A stretch of DNA of 60,507 nucleotides from Bacteroidales bacterium (GCA_021371855.1 JAJFVL010000059.1:1-60507), one strand, 5' to 3'; numbered from the stretch's first letter, positions 28,583 to 37,666 are shown. Numbers and translations are program-made. The notes: a model not told the origin generated them from the sequence alone.

Positions 28583-29032
28583 TTAGTACATCTTTAATGA
28601 AATTTTGTCTATTCTTATCTTGTGCCGTCCACTATCAAATGAGGTATTGAGGAATGTTTTAACTATCAAATATGCTTCGGCTTCAGAGATAAATCGCCCG
28701 GGCAATGCACAGATATTTGCATCGTTATGTGCCCGTGCAAGACGGCTTATCTCTTCGTTCCAGCATAAAGCGCTTCTTATCCCAGGGTGCTTGTTTGCAG
28801 TCATATTAATACCATTCCCGGTTCCGCAAATAGATATTCCCATTTCATATTCGCCAGCAGATATAGCATTTGCGAAAGGGTGAGCAAAATCCGGATAATC
28901 AACCGGCTCTTCGGAAAAACAACCAAAATCTTTTACTTCTTCATGCATTTCTTTAAGGAGATAATTTTTCAATTTTTCCTTAAGGGAATATCCTGCATGA
29001 TCTGATACAATTGCTAATTTTCTATTTCCCAC
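28583..29032 (-). CDS. rpiB: Ribose-5-phosphate isomerase B
   Basis: Interconverts ribose 5-phosphate and ribulose 5-phosphate in the pentose phosphate pathway. The 149-residue product has the family blocks VSDHAGYSLKE, VDYPDFAHPFA, ICGTGNGINMTANKH with the active-site Cys, CWNEEISRLARAHNDAN, and LPGRFIS. Length is normal. It is first in a minus-strand pair with the Rrf2 regulator and is bordered upstream by the long AT-rich region. Confidence 0.95.
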   Translation of the reverse strand: MGNRKLAIVSDHAGYSLKEKLKNYLLKEMHEEVKDFGCFSEEPVDYPDFAHPFANAISAGEYEMGISICGTGNGINMTANKHPGIRSALCWNEEISRLARAHNDANICALPGRFISEAEAYLIVKTFLNTSFDSGRHKIRIDKISLKMY

Positions 29033-29785
29033 ATTAATGCTTTTTAATAATCTTCTTTAAAACTGCTGCAAATTACTATAATCGTGTAACTATTAAAAGA
29101 AAAAAGTACTCTTATGTCTTTTATATATTCATACGTATATAATTTAATTTTAAAGGTTCCCGCCTAAGCGGGAGAACCCACATATTTGAAAACTATTTTC
29201 AAAGGTGTTTATGTTTTTCAGAAACATGTGGGTTTTATATAAATATCTGACAAATCTAACAAAACATAAGCTGGATTGTTTATATATGTCTGGTAGTTTA
29301 TGCTTCATCGTTTAACATTATTGTTAATAACATGTAGAAAACAGATGATTAAAAACTAATAACTCAGGTTTTATTAACAATATTAATAGTTCATCAATGC
29401 AAAAATATACCAGAAACAAAGTTGTAATAAAATAATGTTAAAATATGAACCGGAAATAAACCTTAAAAACTTTAATTTTGCTGTATTAATATTATCAATA
29501 ATCTTTTCTTAACTATTGTTAATTGTTTTTCTAATGTTCTGATTTTCAAAAACGGTATGTTTTTTGAACTGTTGAAAACATGTTTATTATCTTTTAATGA
29601 TGAAAATTACAATATAAATCTGATTTTTGTTTGAACATTATTAACAGCATATCATCATCATCATAAAAAATATTAATAATAAAATATAAGAAAAGAATGA
29701 TGTTAATAAGTGTTGCGAACGAAAATCAGAATGAAATCAATCGACATTATTGATTAAGTTTATCGTTGGAAAATTGTAAAGGAAA
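29033..29785. other. 753-base AT-rich gene-free region: candidate replication origin
   Basis: No coding region is supported. From about 29240 to 29760 the sequence is extremely AT-rich and holds the 9-mer TTATTAACA four times: direct at 29371-29379 and 29638-29646, inverted at 29322-29330 and 29701-29709. A related TTTTCAACA is inverted at 29570-29578. By rough composition, far fewer than one copy of the 9-mer would be expected by chance. Genes diverge from it (rpiB to the left, nadA to the right). Two parS-like sites lie 15 and 18 kb to the right. These features fit an origin with DnaA-box-like sites, but the 9-mer differs at two positions from TTATCCACA. A regulatory role upstream of nadA is the alternative. 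Confidence 0.4.
29130..29235 (+). repeat. Dispersed palindromic repeat, copy A
   Basis: The left arm 29130-29178 reads catacgtatataa, an AT-rich spacer, taaaggttcccgc and then gcgggagaacc. The right arm contains catgtgggttt (29225-29235). The left arm holds a 24-base hairpin (29155-29178). A second pairing, aacccacat with atgtgggtt, can fold the remainder. The same arms occur in reverse orientation at 55472-55629 with a different, longer centre. No ORF is inside. It looks like a small non-autonomous repeat. Confidence 0.65.
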
Positions 29786-30739
29786 ATGAAAAAACATTCA
29801 CCAGAATATTTTGTATCTGAAATAAAAAGGCTTAAAGAAGAAAAAAATGCAATAATACTGGCCCATTTTTATCAGACAGGTGATATCCAGGATATTGCAG
29901 ATTTCGTAGGTGACAGTCTCGCACTTTCGCAGAAGGCAGCTTCTAACGATGCTGAAATTATACTTTTTGCAGGAGTGAAATTTATGGCAGAAACTGCCAA
30001 GATACTTGCCCCGGAAAAAAAAGTGCTTTTACCCGATATAAATGCGGGATGTTCACTTGCTGATTCCTGCAAAGCAGATGACTTTGAAAAATTTATACAG
30101 GAAAACCCTGGAAGAACAGTTGTTTCTTATGTAAATACGACAGCTGAAATAAAAGCTTTATCAGATATTATTTGTACTTCTTCTAATGCAGTTCAGATAG
30201 TTGAGTCACTTCCACCGGAAGAAAAAATAATTTTTGCTCCTGACAGAAATCTTGGTAACTATGTTCTTAACAAAACAGGCCGTGATATCGTAATTTGGAA
30301 TGGAACATGTCATGTTCATGAAGAATTTTCACTTGAAGCAATATTGGAATTGAAAAAGGAAAATCCGGATGCGAAGATTCTGGTCCATCCTGAATGTGAA
30401 TTACCTGTAAGAATGGTGGCGGATTGTATTGGTTCAACCAATGCATTGTTGCAGTTTACAATGAAAGATAAAGGAAATTGCTATATTATTGCTACAGAAA
30501 CAGGTATAATTCATCAGATGAAAAAAGAAAATCCTGAAAAAATTTTTATACCGGCTCCTCCACGTGATTCAACTTGTGGATGCAGTGAATGTAATTTTAT
30601 GAAACTAATTACTTTAGAGAAAATTTATAACTGTCTTAAAAACGAAAAACCTGAAATACTGGTAAACAAAAAAATTCTGTTGAAAGCACAAAAGCCTATT
30701 AAAAGAATGATAGAAATATCACAAAAAATTGGTCTTTGA
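29786..30739 (+). CDS. nadA: Quinolinate synthase NadA
   Basis: Condenses iminoaspartate with dihydroxyacetone phosphate to quinolinate in NAD synthesis. The 317-residue product has three iron-sulfur ligand candidates in the family contexts: Cys89 (AGCSLADSC), Cys174 (WNGTCHVHEEF) and the CGCSECNFM cluster near 264-269. AHFYQTGDIQDIADFVGDS at the start and IATETGIIHQM are family blocks. nadB and nadC are not in the window. The following gene starts two bases after its stop. Confidence 0.95.
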   Translation: MKKHSPEYFVSEIKRLKEEKNAIILAHFYQTGDIQDIADFVGDSLALSQKAASNDAEIILFAGVKFMAETAKILAPEKKVLLPDINAGCSLADSCKADDFEKFIQENPGRTVVSYVNTTAEIKALSDIICTSSNAVQIVESLPPEEKIIFAPDRNLGNYVLNKTGRDIVIWNGTCHVHEEFSLEAILELKKENPDAKILVHPECELPVRMVADCIGSTNALLQFTMKDKGNCYIIATETGIIHQMKKENPEKIFIPAPPRDSTCGCSECNFMKLITLEKIYNCLKNEKPEILVNKKILLKAQKPIKRMIEISQKIGL

Positions 30740-30741
30740 TT

Positions 30742-32295
30742 ATGGATAAGATTATCATTATTATTGTAATTATTTTGTTCTGCAATATATGTTCCGCACA
30801 AGAAAATGGGATATTAAAAGATGGTTATACTGTATTTAAATATCCAAACGGATCTGTCTCAAGTGAGGGATTAATAAAGAATGGAAAACCTGAAGGATTC
30901 TGGAAAAGCTACTACGTTACAGGAATAAAGAAATCAGAAGGAAAAAGAACAAATTTCTTTCTTGACAGTATATGGGTATTTTTTGACCAGGCAGGTGATA
31001 CAACTGAGAAAATCAATTATCTCTATGGCAAAAAGAACGGATGGTATTATAAGTACAGAAAAGATCCTTTTAAAGGAATTTATGTATGGTCAAAAGAGCT
31101 TTATGTAAATGACAAAAGAGAAGGCACGGCATTTAACTATTTTCTTGATGGAAAAATTCAGCAGACAATAACATATAATAGCGGTAAGAAGGAAGGAATA
31201 TCAAAAGAATTTGATAATGAGGGGAATATTATTACACTTTTGGAATATAATAATGATTTTCTCATAAGCCGTGAAAAGATAAACAGGACTGATAGCAAAG
31301 GTTTAAAACAAGGCGATTGGAAAGAATTCTATCCGGGAGGAGGAGTAAAATCTGAAAAGTCATATAAAGATGATCTTTTGCATGGTTATTATAAAGAATA
31401 TGATAACCGTGGAAAACTTGTACTGGCTATGTTGTACGAAAATGGATCGATTGTAAAATCAAAGATTGAAGATGAACCTGATATTGAAATTAAAAACAAG
31501 TATAACCAGAATGGAAAACTGATTTACAGTGGACCATATAGAAATAACGTTCCTGTGGGCATACACAGGGAATTTAGTATTGATGGAAAGGTCATCAATG
31601 CTTTTATTTATAATGATAACGGATTATTATTGTCTGAAGGAGTTGTTGATGAGGCAGGCAGAAGAAATGGGAAATGGAAAGATCTTTATCCAAATGGGAA
31701 GGTTCAGGATGAAGGTCAATTTACCGATAACAGGCGTAGCGGATTATGGAAGTTCTATAATCAATCGGAAAAGATAGAGCAAAAAGGATCTTATAATAAT
31801 GGACGACCTGACGGACTATGGACATGGTATTATGATAATGGTTCAGTACTTAAAGAAGAGGAATATTTTCAGGGACAACGTGATGGATTATGCACACAGT
31901 ATTCAGTAAGTGGAGAGATTATTGAACAGGGACAATACTCTGATGGTGAAAAGAACGGAGAATGGAAGTACAAATCAGGAGACTATAAAGAAGAAGGTAA
32001 ATATATTACTGGATTAAAAGAAGGGATTTGGAAATCATATTACCCGGATGGAAAATTAAAATCAAAAGGAAATTATGCTCAGGGAAATCCTGACGGACAG
32101 CAGATTATTTATTTTGATAATGGAAAAGTTATGGAAGAACAATATTACGATATGGGCATAAAAGAAAAGTCTTGGAAAAAGTACAATGAAAATGGAGTTC
32201 CCATACTTGTGATTACTTATAAAAATGATGTTGAGAAAAGCATTAACGGCGTGAGAATTAAGCTTCCTGAAAGCGAATCAAAACTAATAAAATAG
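30742..32295 (+). CDS. MORN-variant repeat protein (YwqK-like), exported
   Basis: The start at ATG 30742 gives a signal peptide ending CSAQ; a TTG two codons earlier overlaps the nadA stop and is less likely. The 517-residue product is almost wholly made of MORN_2 repeats of 20-24 residues (patterns like NGKPEGFWKSYY, DNRRSGLWKFY, NGRPDGLWTWYYDNG, DGEKNGEWKY). Proteins with this repeat are often annotated as YwqK-type antitoxins because of a Bacillus neighbour gene. No toxin gene is adjacent here and the protein is secreted, so that label is not adopted. Function unknown. Confidence 0.8.
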   Translation: MDKIIIIIVIILFCNICSAQENGILKDGYTVFKYPNGSVSSEGLIKNGKPEGFWKSYYVTGIKKSEGKRTNFFLDSIWVFFDQAGDTTEKINYLYGKKNGWYYKYRKDPFKGIYVWSKELYVNDKREGTAFNYFLDGKIQQTITYNSGKKEGISKEFDNEGNIITLLEYNNDFLISREKINRTDSKGLKQGDWKEFYPGGGVKSEKSYKDDLLHGYYKEYDNRGKLVLAMLYENGSIVKSKIEDEPDIEIKNKYNQNGKLIYSGPYRNNVPVGIHREFSIDGKVINAFIYNDNGLLLSEGVVDEAGRRNGKWKDLYPNGKVQDEGQFTDNRRSGLWKFYNQSEKIEQKGSYNNGRPDGLWTWYYDNGSVLKEEEYFQGQRDGLCTQYSVSGEIIEQGQYSDGEKNGEWKYKSGDYKEEGKYITGLKEGIWKSYYPDGKLKSKGNYAQGNPDGQQIIYFDNGKVMEEQYYDMGIKEKSWKKYNENGVPILVITYKNDVEKSINGVRIKLPESESKLIK

Positions 32296-32307
32296 TTACT
32301 TTGCTTT

Positions 32308-33333
32308 ATGGAAGATGAAATAAACATAGGTAAAGAAAGTGTTTCGGTTCCCGATAAGGAATTTGAAAGACAGCTCAGGCCATTAAGTTTTAAAGATTTC
32401 AAAGGGCAGAAACAGGTAATTGACAATCTTACAGTTTTTGTTACTGCAGCGAAACAAAGAGGAGAATCGCTTGACCATGTATTATTGCATGGTCCGCCGG
32501 GACTGGGAAAGACGACACTTGCTGCAATTATTTCAAACGAATTGCAGGTAAATCTCAGGGTTACATCAGGGCCGGTTCTTGATAAACCCGGCGATCTTGC
32601 AGGTCTGCTTACCAATCTTCAGGATGGAGATGTTCTTTTCATTGACGAAATTCATAGATTAAGCCCTGTTGTGGAGGAATATCTTTATTCGGCAATGGAA
32701 GATTTCCAGATAGATATTATGATTGACAAAGGACCAAGTGCGCGTTCTGTTCAGTTAAAGCTTAATAATTTTACACTTATCGGAGCTACAACAAGATCCG
32801 GACTGCTTACCAGCCCGTTAAGAGCGAGATTTGGTATAAAATTTCATCTTGAGTATTACGATCATGAAATACTGAAAGGGATTGTTAAGAGATCAGCAGG
32901 AATCTTAAATGTAAAAATTAATGAAGATGCAGCTGTAGAGATTGCAAGAAGGAGCAGGGGAACACCACGAATTGCTAACTCCCTGTTGAGAAGAATAAGG
33001 GATTTTGCACAGGTAAAAGGCTCCGGAAATATTGACCTGCCAATTACAAGATATGGTCTTGAAGCATTGAATATTGATCAGGATGGTCTTGACGAGATGG
33101 ATAACAGAATCCTTTCTGCTATTATTGATAAATTTAACGGAGGACCTGTAGGGTTAAATACAATATCGACAGCGGTTGGTGAAGATAGTGGAACCATTGA
33201 AGAAGTGTATGAACCGTTTCTGATAAAAGAGGGATTTCTTAAAAGAACACCAAGAGGAAGAGAAGCCACAGAACATGCTTTTAAGCATCTTGGAAAGAGA
33301 TTTAACCGGGATTTGAATGGTACCCTATTTTAA
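32308..33333 (+). CDS. ruvB: Holliday junction branch migration helicase RuvB
   Basis: AAA+ motor that drives branch migration with RuvA. The product (341 residues) shows RPLSFKDFKGQ, Walker A GPPGLGKTTL, Walker B LFIDEIHRL, sensor block GATTRSGLLTSPLRARFG, the arginine-containing RRSRGTPRIANSLLRRIRD, and the winged-helix end RTPRGREAT. Length is normal. It is 12 bases after the MORN-variant gene. ruvA and ruvC are not in the window, so the ruv genes are dispersed. Confidence 0.97.
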   Translation: MEDEINIGKESVSVPDKEFERQLRPLSFKDFKGQKQVIDNLTVFVTAAKQRGESLDHVLLHGPPGLGKTTLAAIISNELQVNLRVTSGPVLDKPGDLAGLLTNLQDGDVLFIDEIHRLSPVVEEYLYSAMEDFQIDIMIDKGPSARSVQLKLNNFTLIGATTRSGLLTSPLRARFGIKFHLEYYDHEILKGIVKRSAGILNVKINEDAAVEIARRSRGTPRIANSLLRRIRDFAQVKGSGNIDLPITRYGLEALNIDQDGLDEMDNRILSAIIDKFNGGPVGLNTISTAVGEDSGTIEEVYEPFLIKEGFLKRTPRGREATEHAFKHLGKRFNRDLNGTLF

Positions 33334-33346
33334 AAAAAGAATGGAA

Positions 33347-33380
33347 GAAAAGATCAATTGAAAACATTACTGATCTTTTC
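33347..33380. terminator. Terminator after ruvB, overlapping the crp-like 3' end
   Basis: A 10-bp perfect stem (33347-33356 with 33371-33380) starts 14 bases past the ruvB stop. On the plus strand it is followed by AAGACC and then a T-run. On the minus strand it is followed by TTCCATTCTTTTTTT. It can serve both convergent genes, although its right arm lies in the last codons of the crp-like gene. Confidence 0.65.
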
Positions 33381-34070
33381 AAGACCTTTTTTATTTAAGA
33401 TTTTTATTCTTCTTCCATTTAGCTCTACAAGCCTGTCTGATTTGAATTCAGATAACAATCTTATAACAGATTCAGTAGCTGTACCAACAATATTAGCAAG
33501 TTCTTCACGTGTAAGTGAGATCTGGAGATTCTGTTCTTGGTCTATTCCAAAATCGTTAATCAGAAGAAGAAGAATTTCTGCAAGTCTTTCTCTGACAGTT
33601 TTCTGTGCAATATCGGTAATGAACGAATTTGCCTCACCTAATTCATGACAGGCAAGTTTTATAAGTTCCAGGGCAAACGTGGAATTTGTTTTAATAAATG
33701 AGATTAGTATCTCAGAAGGGATGAAACATACCTGGCAGTCTTCAATAACTTTTGCAGATGTACAGGCTAATTCATTACTGAGAACACTACGATAAGCAAT
33801 TATTTCACCTTTTTTTGCAAAGCGGATTATCTGCTCTTTTCCGTCAAAACCTGTTTTAAATACCTTGATGATGCCACTGTGTATGCAAAAAAAGCCACTT
33901 ATACGGTTACCCTCCTGGTATAGAATATCCCCACGTACATACTTGCGAAAGTCTTTTTCATAATTAAGGGTGACCAGTTCGTCAGGAGAGAGATATTTAA
34001 AGATAGATCCTGATTCAAGAGAACATTTTTCACAAAGAGGTATATGAATTTCTTGTTGTTTCATTTCCAA
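33354..34070 (-). CDS. Crp/Fnr family transcriptional regulator
   Basis: A 238-residue regulator. The N-terminal cyclic-nucleotide-type sensor domain spans about residues 20-140 (GDILYQEGNRISGFFCIHSGIIKVF). The C-terminal HTH_Crp domain spans about 155-225 (TREELANIVGTATESVIRLLSEFKSD). The CxxC near the N-terminus (IPLCEKCSLESG) is common in Bacteroidota members and might bind metal or sense redox; an FNR-type four-cysteine set is not present. Convergent with ruvB, upstream gap 55 bases to pheS. Confidence 0.9.
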   Translation of the reverse strand: MEMKQQEIHIPLCEKCSLESGSIFKYLSPDELVTLNYEKDFRKYVRGDILYQEGNRISGFFCIHSGIIKVFKTGFDGKEQIIRFAKKGEIIAYRSVLSNELACTSAKVIEDCQVCFIPSEILISFIKTNSTFALELIKLACHELGEANSFITDIAQKTVRERLAEILLLLINDFGIDQEQNLQISLTREELANIVGTATESVIRLLSEFKSDRLVELNGRRIKILNKKGLEKISNVFN

Positions 34071-34125
34071 AAATCAGTTTAGGTGCAAATGAAGAACAAT
34101 AAATTTAATAAAAAAGTTCATTTTA

Positions 34126-35166
34126 TTAAAATGCAGTTTTAAATTGATCAAGAAATCTTATATCATTTTCAAAGTACAACCGCAAATCATTGACCTGATA
34201 TTTGAGCATTGCGATTCGTTCTATACCCATTCCGAAAGCAAAACCGGTGTATTTATTGCTGTCTATATTGCAGGCTTCTAAAACATTGGGATGAACCATT
34301 CCACAACCTAATATCTCGAGCCAACCGGTATGTTTACAGACATTACAACCTTTTCCTCCGCAGATCTTACAGCTAACATCCAATTCTGCCGATGGTTCAG
34401 TAAATGGGAAGTATGATGGCCTTAACCTTATCTCTGTCTCTTTTCCGAACATTTCTGTTGCAAAAAACCGAAGTGTTTGTTTAAGATCGGCAAATGAAAC
34501 ATTTTCATCAATGTATAAACCTTCTACCTGGTGAAAAATGCAATGAGCCCTGGCAGAAATTGCCTCATTTCTGAAAACTCTGCCTGGAAATATATTACGT
34601 ATAGGAGGTTTTTCTCTTTGCATTACTCTGATCTGTACAGAAGAAGTATGTGTACGTAGAAGAATATCTTCGGGACTGGAATCTTCGGAGGAGATCCTTG
34701 AAATATAAAATGTATCCTGCATATCACGGGCAGGATGCTCCGGAGCAAAATTGAGTTTTGTAAAAACATGATCATCATCTTCAATTTCAGGACCTTCCGC
34801 AACAGTAAAGCCAATACGTGAAAAAATATCAATTATCTCATTTCTTACAATGGAAATGGGATGACGGGAACCATTTGAAAATGGAAATGCAGGCCTTGTA
34901 AGATCATTTCCTTCAGATATTTCTTCTGTGGAAAGAAGGCCGGATTTAAGAAAATTGTATTTTTCAACTGCATTCTGTTTTAACAGATTTAGTTTTTGAC
35001 CTACCTCTTTCTTGTCTTCAGCAGGTACATTCCTGAAAGCATCGAAAAGATCAGAAATTAATCCCTTCTTGCTAAGATATTTTAAACGGAAAGATTCAAG
35101 TTCTTCCGAACTTTTTACTGATATATTTGAGATCTCTTGTAAAAGATCATTTACTTTTTTGAGCAT
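34126..35166 (-). CDS. pheS: Phenylalanyl-tRNA synthetase alpha subunit
   Basis: Charges tRNA-Phe together with the beta subunit PheT, which is not in the window. The 346-residue product has an N-terminal coiled-coil tRNA-binding arm (about 1-80), class II motifs with HPISIVRNEIIDIFSRIGFTVAEGPEIE, RTHTSSVQIRVM, RVFRNEAISARAHCIFHQVEGL and FGMGIERIAML. A small cysteine-rich insertion (SCKICGGKGCNVCKHTGW) is common in this subgroup. Length is normal. It sits between the crp-like and cyclophilin genes on the same strand. Confidence 0.97.
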   Translation of the reverse strand: MLKKVNDLLQEISNISVKSSEELESFRLKYLSKKGLISDLFDAFRNVPAEDKKEVGQKLNLLKQNAVEKYNFLKSGLLSTEEISEGNDLTRPAFPFSNGSRHPISIVRNEIIDIFSRIGFTVAEGPEIEDDDHVFTKLNFAPEHPARDMQDTFYISRISSEDSSPEDILLRTHTSSVQIRVMQREKPPIRNIFPGRVFRNEAISARAHCIFHQVEGLYIDENVSFADLKQTLRFFATEMFGKETEIRLRPSYFPFTEPSAELDVSCKICGGKGCNVCKHTGWLEILGCGMVHPNVLEACNIDSNKYTGFAFGMGIERIAMLKYQVNDLRLYFENDIRFLDQFKTAF

Positions 35167-35192
35167 TGGAAATTAATTTAATAAACACTAAA

Positions 35193-36008
35193 CTATTTAT
35201 TTAGAATTTTAATTTTAATAATTTTTATATCATTTAAGGGTTTATCATCAATATCAGTACTGACTGAAGCAATTTTATCAATTACATCCAGACCTTCAAT
35301 AACTTCCCCAAAAACAGTATAGGTCCCGTCAAGTCTTGGAACTCCTCCGATAGTTTTGTAAATGTTTCGTTGAACCTCAGGAATCTTGTAATCGGGATTA
35401 TTGGTAAGATATTGAAACATTTTTGTCGAAGCTATTGCCTGAATTTCACCATCGGATATTGGTTTTCCGGATTGACGTACACTGTCGGCGGTTGCAATGA
35501 TAATTTTATTAAAGAGAGCTTGTTTTATGCTGCCATTGATCCTCTGTTCTGCAGTTATAAGATCAGAATCATTGAGTTTAACACCCTGTACAATATAAAA
35601 TTGAGTACCTGATGATCTCATTTCGGGATTTACGTCATTACCTTCTCTTGCTGCTGCAAGTGCACCTTTTTTATGGAAATATTCTGGATTGAATTCAGCG
35701 GGTATTGTATATGTTTTGATAGAATCAGGAAGAATGGAACCGGAAACAGTTTTTGTTGAAGGATCTCCGGCCTGAACCATAAAGTCTTTTATCACCCTGT
35801 GAAAAGAAACACCTTCATAAAAACCACTGTGTATAAGCTTAATAAAATTATCGCGATGAAATGGCGTTGCATCATAGAGCCTGACTTTTATGTCGCCTAA
35901 GCTGGTTTTAATTAAGACAGTTGTATTGTCATTACCGCCAGGTGCACTACAGGAAATAATTAAAAAAAGAGAAGGAAATAGAAATAATTTTTTTAATAAA
36001 AGGTTCAT
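35193..36008 (-). CDS. Cyclophilin-type peptidyl-prolyl isomerase, lipoprotein
   Basis: The start is placed at 36008, which gives a lipoprotein signal (MNLLLKKLF to LIISC) and fits the promoter box at 36051-36058; the earlier in-frame ATG would lie at or upstream of the transcription start. The mature protein has the cyclophilin blocks VRLYDATPFHRDNFIKLI, GVSFHRVIKDFMVQAGDP, GTQFYIVQG and YTVFGEVIEGLDVID. An insertion of about 60 residues between the catalytic halves is usual in the Bacteroidota type. It probably assists folding in the periplasm. Gap to pheS is 26 bases. Confidence 0.9.
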   Translation of the reverse strand: MNLLLKKLFLFPSLFLIISCSAPGGNDNTTVLIKTSLGDIKVRLYDATPFHRDNFIKLIHSGFYEGVSFHRVIKDFMVQAGDPSTKTVSGSILPDSIKTYTIPAEFNPEYFHKKGALAAAREGNDVNPEMRSSGTQFYIVQGVKLNDSDLITAEQRINGSIKQALFNKIIIATADSVRQSGKPISDGEIQAIASTKMFQYLTNNPDYKIPEVQRNIYKTIGGVPRLDGTYTVFGEVIEGLDVIDKIASVSTDIDDKPLNDIKIIKIKILNK

Positions 36009-36050
36009 GAAAATTTGAGTTTGGTTAATATCGTTATAAAAATTTGAGCA

Positions 36051-36058
36051 CAAAGATA
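36051..36058 (-). promoter_or_regulatory. Candidate -7 promoter element for the cyclophilin gene
   Basis: On the minus strand the bases read TATCTTTG, matching TAnnTTTG, 42 bases before the ATG at 36008. It supports the chosen start codon. No good -33 match was seen. Confidence 0.4.
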
Positions 36059-36151
36059 TTTAACTTTGGATGATACGCGAAAATATTGGTTTTCAAATTA
36101 AGATATTTTTAGAAAATTGACATTCAAATTAAAGGATTGAACCATTAAAAG

Positions 36152-36159
36152 TATATTTG
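36152..36159 (+). promoter_or_regulatory. Candidate -7 promoter element for the flippase-mnmG gene run
   Basis: TATATTTG matches TAnnTTTG, 16 bases before the GTG at 36176, giving a leader of only about 10 bases. A TTG lies at 36137-36139, closer than the usual -33 spacing. It would drive the eight-gene run to the right. Confidence 0.4.
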
Positions 36160-36175
36160 CTGACAAATTAAAGGA

Positions 36176-37666
36176 GTGAACGAAGTTCGAAATCTGGCAA
36201 AACAAACCTTAATTTATGGTTTTGGTACAATAGTTCCAAGATTCCTGAATTATGGTATTCTGACGTTTTTTTACACCAGGGTTTTTAAACAAGCAGAATA
36301 TGGCGTTGTTACTGAGCTGTATGCCTGGATGGTTTTACTGCTGGTCATTTTAACATATGGAATGGAAACCGGTTTCTTCAGGTTTTCACAAAAAAAGGAA
36401 TATTTTGAAAAAGTTTACAGTACTGCACTTATAAGCCTTTTTTTAACTTCTTTATTATTTGTTGTTTTGGTTTTTATTTTTATAACTCCTGTTTCAAAGG
36501 CACTGAACTACCCTGGGAATCATGATTATATTAGAATGTTTGCTGCAATCGTCTCTATTGATGCATTTTGTGCGATACCTTTTGCAAGACTAAGAAAAGA
36601 AAACAGGCCCATAGTATTCAGCGTTATTAAAATATTGAACGTTATTATTACAATTTGTGTTGTATATTTTTTGTTGGAAATAGCACCAGGAATTTATGAA
36701 AATAGTCATGGATGGTTCAGGAAAGTTTATAACCCTGATTACGGTGTAGGTTATGTTTTTCTGTCAAATTTAATAGGAAGCGCAGCTACTTTGATAATGT
36801 TGTTACCTTTTATCTTAAGTACTAAACTCGTTTTTTATAAAAATATATGGCTGAAAATGATTTGTTATTCTTTTCCTTTGCTGATTGCGGGATTAAGCGG
36901 ATCTATCAATGATACACTTGATAAAGTAATAATGCATAGAGTAATAGGTTCAGAAAAAGGGCTTGAAACAGTTGGAGTTTATGGAGCGGGATACAAAATT
37001 GCGGTTTTAATGGCATTATTTATTCAGATGTTCAGATTTGCTGCGGAACCTTTCTTTTTTGAGAGAGCTAAACATGAAGATGCAAAAGAAACATATGCAT
37101 TTGTAATGAAATATTTCGTGATAATTATGCTTTTGGTTTATCTGGGTATTAACTTATATATATCAGTAATTCAATTTATTGTGGGTGAGAGTTTCCGAGA
37201 GGCTATTATAGTAGTTCCAATTGTAAGCATGGGCTACCTGTTTTATGGAATTTATGTGAACCACAGTATTTGGTACAAGTTGAACGATATGACACGTTTT
37301 GGAATTTATATTACACTGATCGGTACGGCAATTACTGTTATTATTAACGTTTTTTTAATCCCTGTATATGGATATATGGCATCGGCATGGGCTCACGTTA
37401 TATCATATGGAGCCATGATAATAATGTCATTTGGTTTTGCACAGTCACGTTATAAAGTTGAATATAATATGAAGAGACTTATTCCATATTTTATTATAGT
37501 TATTGGAATGGTTATTTTTGGACAATATTTTAATTATCCTAATCTGATTACAGAATTGATAATTAACACAATTTTTATTTTGGCTTTCATAGGCTTTGCT
37601 CAATATAAGGATAAAATTTTAACGGTATTCTTTAAAAGAGAAATAGATGGAAATAAAAATAGTTAA
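36176..37666 (+). CDS. Polysaccharide-export flippase-like membrane protein (MOP superfamily)
   Basis: A 496-residue protein with about 14 predicted transmembrane segments. It has the N-terminal pattern NLAKQTLIYGFGTIVPRFLNY and the INDTLDKVIMHRVIGSEKGLETVGVYGAGYKIA loop seen in Wzx/RfbX-type lipid-linked oligosaccharide flippases. The substrate is probably an undecaprenyl-linked sugar intermediate; this is by family only. The start is GTG; AAGGAG directly abuts it, too close to act as a normal ribosome site. The 3' end overlaps dut by 20 bases. First gene of a compact plus-strand run. Confidence 0.88.
   Translation: MNEVRNLAKQTLIYGFGTIVPRFLNYGILTFFYTRVFKQAEYGVVTELYAWMVLLLVILTYGMETGFFRFSQKKEYFEKVYSTALISLFLTSLLFVVLVFIFITPVSKALNYPGNHDYIRMFAAIVSIDAFCAIPFARLRKENRPIVFSVIKILNVIITICVVYFLLEIAPGIYENSHGWFRKVYNPDYGVGYVFLSNLIGSAATLIMLLPFILSTKLVFYKNIWLKMICYSFPLLIAGLSGSINDTLDKVIMHRVIGSEKGLETVGVYGAGYKIAVLMALFIQMFRFAAEPFFFERAKHEDAKETYAFVMKYFVIIMLLVYLGINLYISVIQFIVGESFREAIIVVPIVSMGYLFYGIYVNHSIWYKLNDMTRFGIYITLIGTAITVIINVFLIPVYGYMASAWAHVISYGAMIIMSFGFAQSRYKVEYNMKRLIPYFIIVIGMVIFGQYFNYPNLITELIINTIFILAFIGFAQYKDKILTVFFKREIDGNKNS

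Noticed and set aside
29641..29700. atcatcatcatcat microsatellite-like run
   Set aside because: Only a few triplets long, expected in such AT-rich sequence.
30555..30575. CACGTG core inside nadA as a third parS site
   Set aside because: Only the hexamer core and a few flanking bases fit; it is coding sequence for a conserved NadA block.
30742..32295. Toxin-antitoxin system at the MORN-variant gene
   Set aside because: The YwqK antitoxin label derives from family annotation; no toxin gene is adjacent and the product has a signal peptide.
33500..33520. CACGTG core inside the crp-like gene as a parS site
   Set aside because: The outer bases do not match the ParB consensus and the site is within conserved HTH codons.
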